Below, one piece after another: positions 61,465 to 64,000 of a DNA stretch of 64,000 nucleotides. The stretch spans positions 102,302-166,301 of the forward strand of contig RCNN01000019.1 in assembly GCA_003667245.1 (NCBI GenBank), given 5' to 3'. The stretch is from Heterostelium multicystogenum (Eukaryota > Evosea > Eumycetozoa > Acytosteliales > Acytosteliaceae). The notes beneath the pieces are model-generated. The model was given only the letters and a program-made list of their open reading frames with translations, did not search any database and had not been told where the DNA came from. Both the position numbers and the translations under genes were made by a program. Every line of letters begins with the position of its first letter. The stretch's first letter is position 1.

Positions 61465-64000
61465 ATGTCTCTCACTTTAAAGATTAGAATTGTCAGAGAC
61501 AATCAGGTCAAGGCGATGAAATTCGCCCCAACCATGTTTGTCCACGAAGTATGCGCACAGATTCGTGAGAGAATCAACGACACTGGTGATGACCACGGTC
61601 TTTTCCAACCAGGTATCGAGGGTAAGCGTCCATCCCGTTGGTTAAAGATGGACAAGACATTGCAACTCTATGACCTCAAGATGAATGTAAGTAGTTAGTC
61701 AGCGTCGACCGCCGATACAGGACAGCAGGAGTCACCTTGCAGTGAAGCACGAGCAAGTTTAATATATTAACAGGGAATCACAAAACAAACAATATAGGAT
61801 GAAATCGATTATAAAAAGAAACATAGAGCACTCAAGGTTAGATTGATGGACGAGACATTGAAGACTTTGCTGGTGGACGACAGTTTGACTGTCGGTGAAA
61901 TCATCGAGATTGTTGGTAAGAGAATCGGTATTAAGAATCACGAGGAGTTCTCCTTGCAGGCAGAGACTGCTGCCGGTGTTGCCAGCGGTGAGTGGTTGAA
62001 CCACACACAAGCACTCCACGAGCAAGGTGTTTCTGACGAGCAGATCGTGCTCCTCAAGAAAAAGTTCTTCGTCGACGATTTCAATGTGAATCGTGATGAT
62101 CCAATCCAGTTGCATTTGGTATATGTCCAGTCTCGTGATGCCATCATCTCAGGTTCACATCCATGCTCCTACGATGAGGCCATCCAGTTTGCCGCACTTC
62201 AGTGCCAGATTCAACTCGGTAACCACAACACCACCATTCACAAGGCCGGTTACCTCAAGATCAAGGAATACATGCCACCATCATACCACAAGAAGAAAGA
62301 CGCCGAGAAAGATATCTACAAGGAGTTCAGAAAGTTGGTCGGTATGACTGAGTCCAACTCGAAATTCCGTTATGTACAAACTTTGCAGATCACTCAAGAC
62401 ATATGGTATTACATTTTTCCAAACAAAGGTAAGTATTACACCATACTCCTTCTCTGCAGCAGTATCTCCTAACCCTTTTCAATCAATTTTAGGAACGTGT
62501 CAAGGGACAAAAGAAGCCAGTTCCAAAACTTTTAGGTATCACCAGAGACAGTATCTTGCGTTTGGATGCAGAGACTAAAGAGATTGAAAAGGAATATCCA
62601 TTAAACCATCTTCGTAGATGGGCAGCTTCACCAGCTTCTTTCACACTGGATTTCGGTGATTACGAGGAAGATTACGTCAGTTCATGACAACTGAAGGTGA
62701 GGCCATTTCACAATTGCTCGGTGGTTACATTGAGATCCTCATGAAGAAGCGTAAGGATACTAGTGTCACTGTTGAAGAGAATGATACCGACATTGCATCA
62801 GTCGAGTCCATCGGTCGTATTCGTGGTCAAACCTCTCAGACTACCACTTCCTCATCGCTCTCCGGTTTCGATGGTGCTGGTGGACGTGAGGGACAATACT
62901 CAGTTCCAGGACAATCGATTGGATATCGTGGTGGACTTGGAGGACCCCTCTCCATCAAGGTCACCAACATTGACTCTGCTTCAGCTGCCGTCGCTAATTT
63001 GTTGAACGAGATGGAGTTGGCTCCAGATTCAGTCATTGGACAAAAGTCATCGTTGACACCACAACAATGGCGTCAACAACTCGCTATCCACGCCAAGGGC
63101 TGTTGCTGCCGCTGCTGGTAAGCTTCTTGGTAACCTCAACAATCCAAACGGAATGGATCGTGGACAAATGGATCAAAATGCCCGTGATGTCGCCTTGACC
63201 ATCGATCAATTGGTCCATGCTGCACGTGCTGCATCCATTGCCTCTGGTGAAGACCCAGATGGTGAAATGCCACTCTTTGATGGTGCTCGTGGTGTTGCCG
63301 AAGCCATCTCCAAGTTGCTCAAGGCAACCAAGGAAATCGCTTCCAATCCAAACGACGAGAACGCCAAGAATTTGATCTCACAAGCTGCTGAGCAATTGAG
63401 ATTGATGACTGCTTACTTGGATGGTGCTTGCAATGGTGCCATTACCGATCAAGGTACATTGAAGCTCCTCCAAGAGTCAGGTAAGGCCATCGCCTTCGCC
63501 ACTCAAGAGCTTGTCAACCAGGCCAATCAAATGTCCGCTTCCATCGCTGACCCAATTCGTCGTAATCAAATGACCTCTGCTACTGAGGACACCGGTAGAA
63601 CTGGTGTTATGCTTCAGCTACTGCTCAAGCTTTGGCTCCAACTATTTTGGATCCAAATTGCCGTACCCAATTCAACACTGCCGCCAAGAATGCCCAAGAT
63701 TCCCTTAACTACTTGTTGGCTACTGCCAAGTCATCCAACTTGGACCCAGCCAGTCTCGAGAAGTTGAGACTCCGTGCTAAAGCAATTGCTGATGCATACT
63801 CCTATTTGTTGCAATCTGCCGATTTGGCTCAACCAAAGAGTGGAGACGATGTTGAGTTCTCAAATGCTGCCAAGGTTCATCCTTGGTGCCACCGCTCAAT
63901 TGTTGGGTTCACAAGGACGTCCAGAGGTCATGCAAGCCGCCACCAAGGCCATTGAAGAGTCAATGATCCACTTGATTGCTGGTGCCAAGCGTGCCACCCT
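61465..64000 (+). CDS. Second talin, 5' part (talB candidate), runs off right edge, several frame breaks
   Basis: Head domain: MSLTLKIRIVRDNQVKAMKF, 'EVCAQIRERINDTGDDHGLFQ', then after intron 61687-61797 'DEIDYKKKHRALKVRLMDET', 'DDPIQLHLVYVQSRDAI', 'KAGYLKIKEYMPP', intron 62429-62492, 'GITRDSILRL' and 'HLRRWAASPASFTLDFGDYE'. Rod repeats follow ('AARAASIASGEDPDGEM', 'EEASKLISAA'-type Ala-rich helices) to the edge. Clearly paralogous to the talin at 3.1 kb. Because that copy ends without a headpiece, this one may be the headpiece-bearing TalB, but its C-terminus is outside the window. Frame breaks occur near 62385 (extra A), 62675 (missing base), 63098 (extra G), 63605 and 63875 (extra G). Confidence 0.92.

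Overview
The window looks like nuclear DNA of a dictyostelid social amoeba, not necessarily D. discoideum. The evidence is very AT-rich intergenic DNA full of A/T runs and AAT, CAA and ATC microsatellites, short GT-AG introns (about 58-190 nt), and more mixed coding sequence. Lineage-typical gene content includes a FNIP-repeat protein, a CBM49-like secreted protein, two talins, and a Skipper-like chromovirus plus a TRE-like relic beside a tRNA gene. I cannot name the species from sequence alone.

Layout. 1-2.5 kb: the N-terminal part of a secreted G8-domain protein (minus) and a secreted alpha/beta hydrolase (plus). 3.1-10.7 kb: a complete talin gene ending in an I/LWEQ actin-binding module (talA-like), convergent with a BAR-SH3 gene. 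13.0-17.2 kb: long-form tRNase Z, then an unusual protein with a B-box zinc finger and two VPS13-C-terminal-like repeats. 17.66-23.2 kb: tRNA-Ser(AGA) followed by a nested insertion, a 4.9-kb Skipper-like LTR element (gag-UGA-pro, +1, pol) inside a 5'-truncated TRE-like non-LTR relic. 23.7-30.2 kb (all minus): CE2-type SGNH esterase, a tiny three-exon protein, mitochondrial acetyl-CoA acetyltransferase, and a kinase with zinc-finger and PB1-like modules. 31.2-45.5 kb: FNIP/F-box protein, CBM49 protein, branched-chain aminotransferase, GMP synthase, an OYE-type flavin oxidoreductase, an EEF1AKMT4-like methyltransferase, CCDC25 and an acidic coiled-coil protein. 45.5-61.5 kb: a gene-poor domain of about 16 kb with one gene, an isolated basic/leucine-zipper-like protein. 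61.5 kb to the right edge: a second talin gene, 5' part only.

Many coding regions are interrupted by single-base indels that split an otherwise conserved protein between frames. They are dense in both talin genes and rare or absent in GMP synthase, thiolase, BCAT, OYE, CCDC25 and the zipper gene. Most restore the frame if one duplicated base is removed, some if one base is added, so assembly or sequencing indels are the simplest explanation. The pro-to-pol +1 shift of the retroelement is different: it sits where Skipper elements are known to use one.

Functionally the window mixes adhesion and cytoskeleton genes (two talins, BAR-SH3), core metabolism (GMP synthase, thiolase, BCAT), RNA processing (tRNase Z), extracellular or cell-wall genes (G8 protein, CE2 esterase, CBM49 protein) and a retroelement-loaded tRNA locus. 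No operon-like arrangement is expected or seen.
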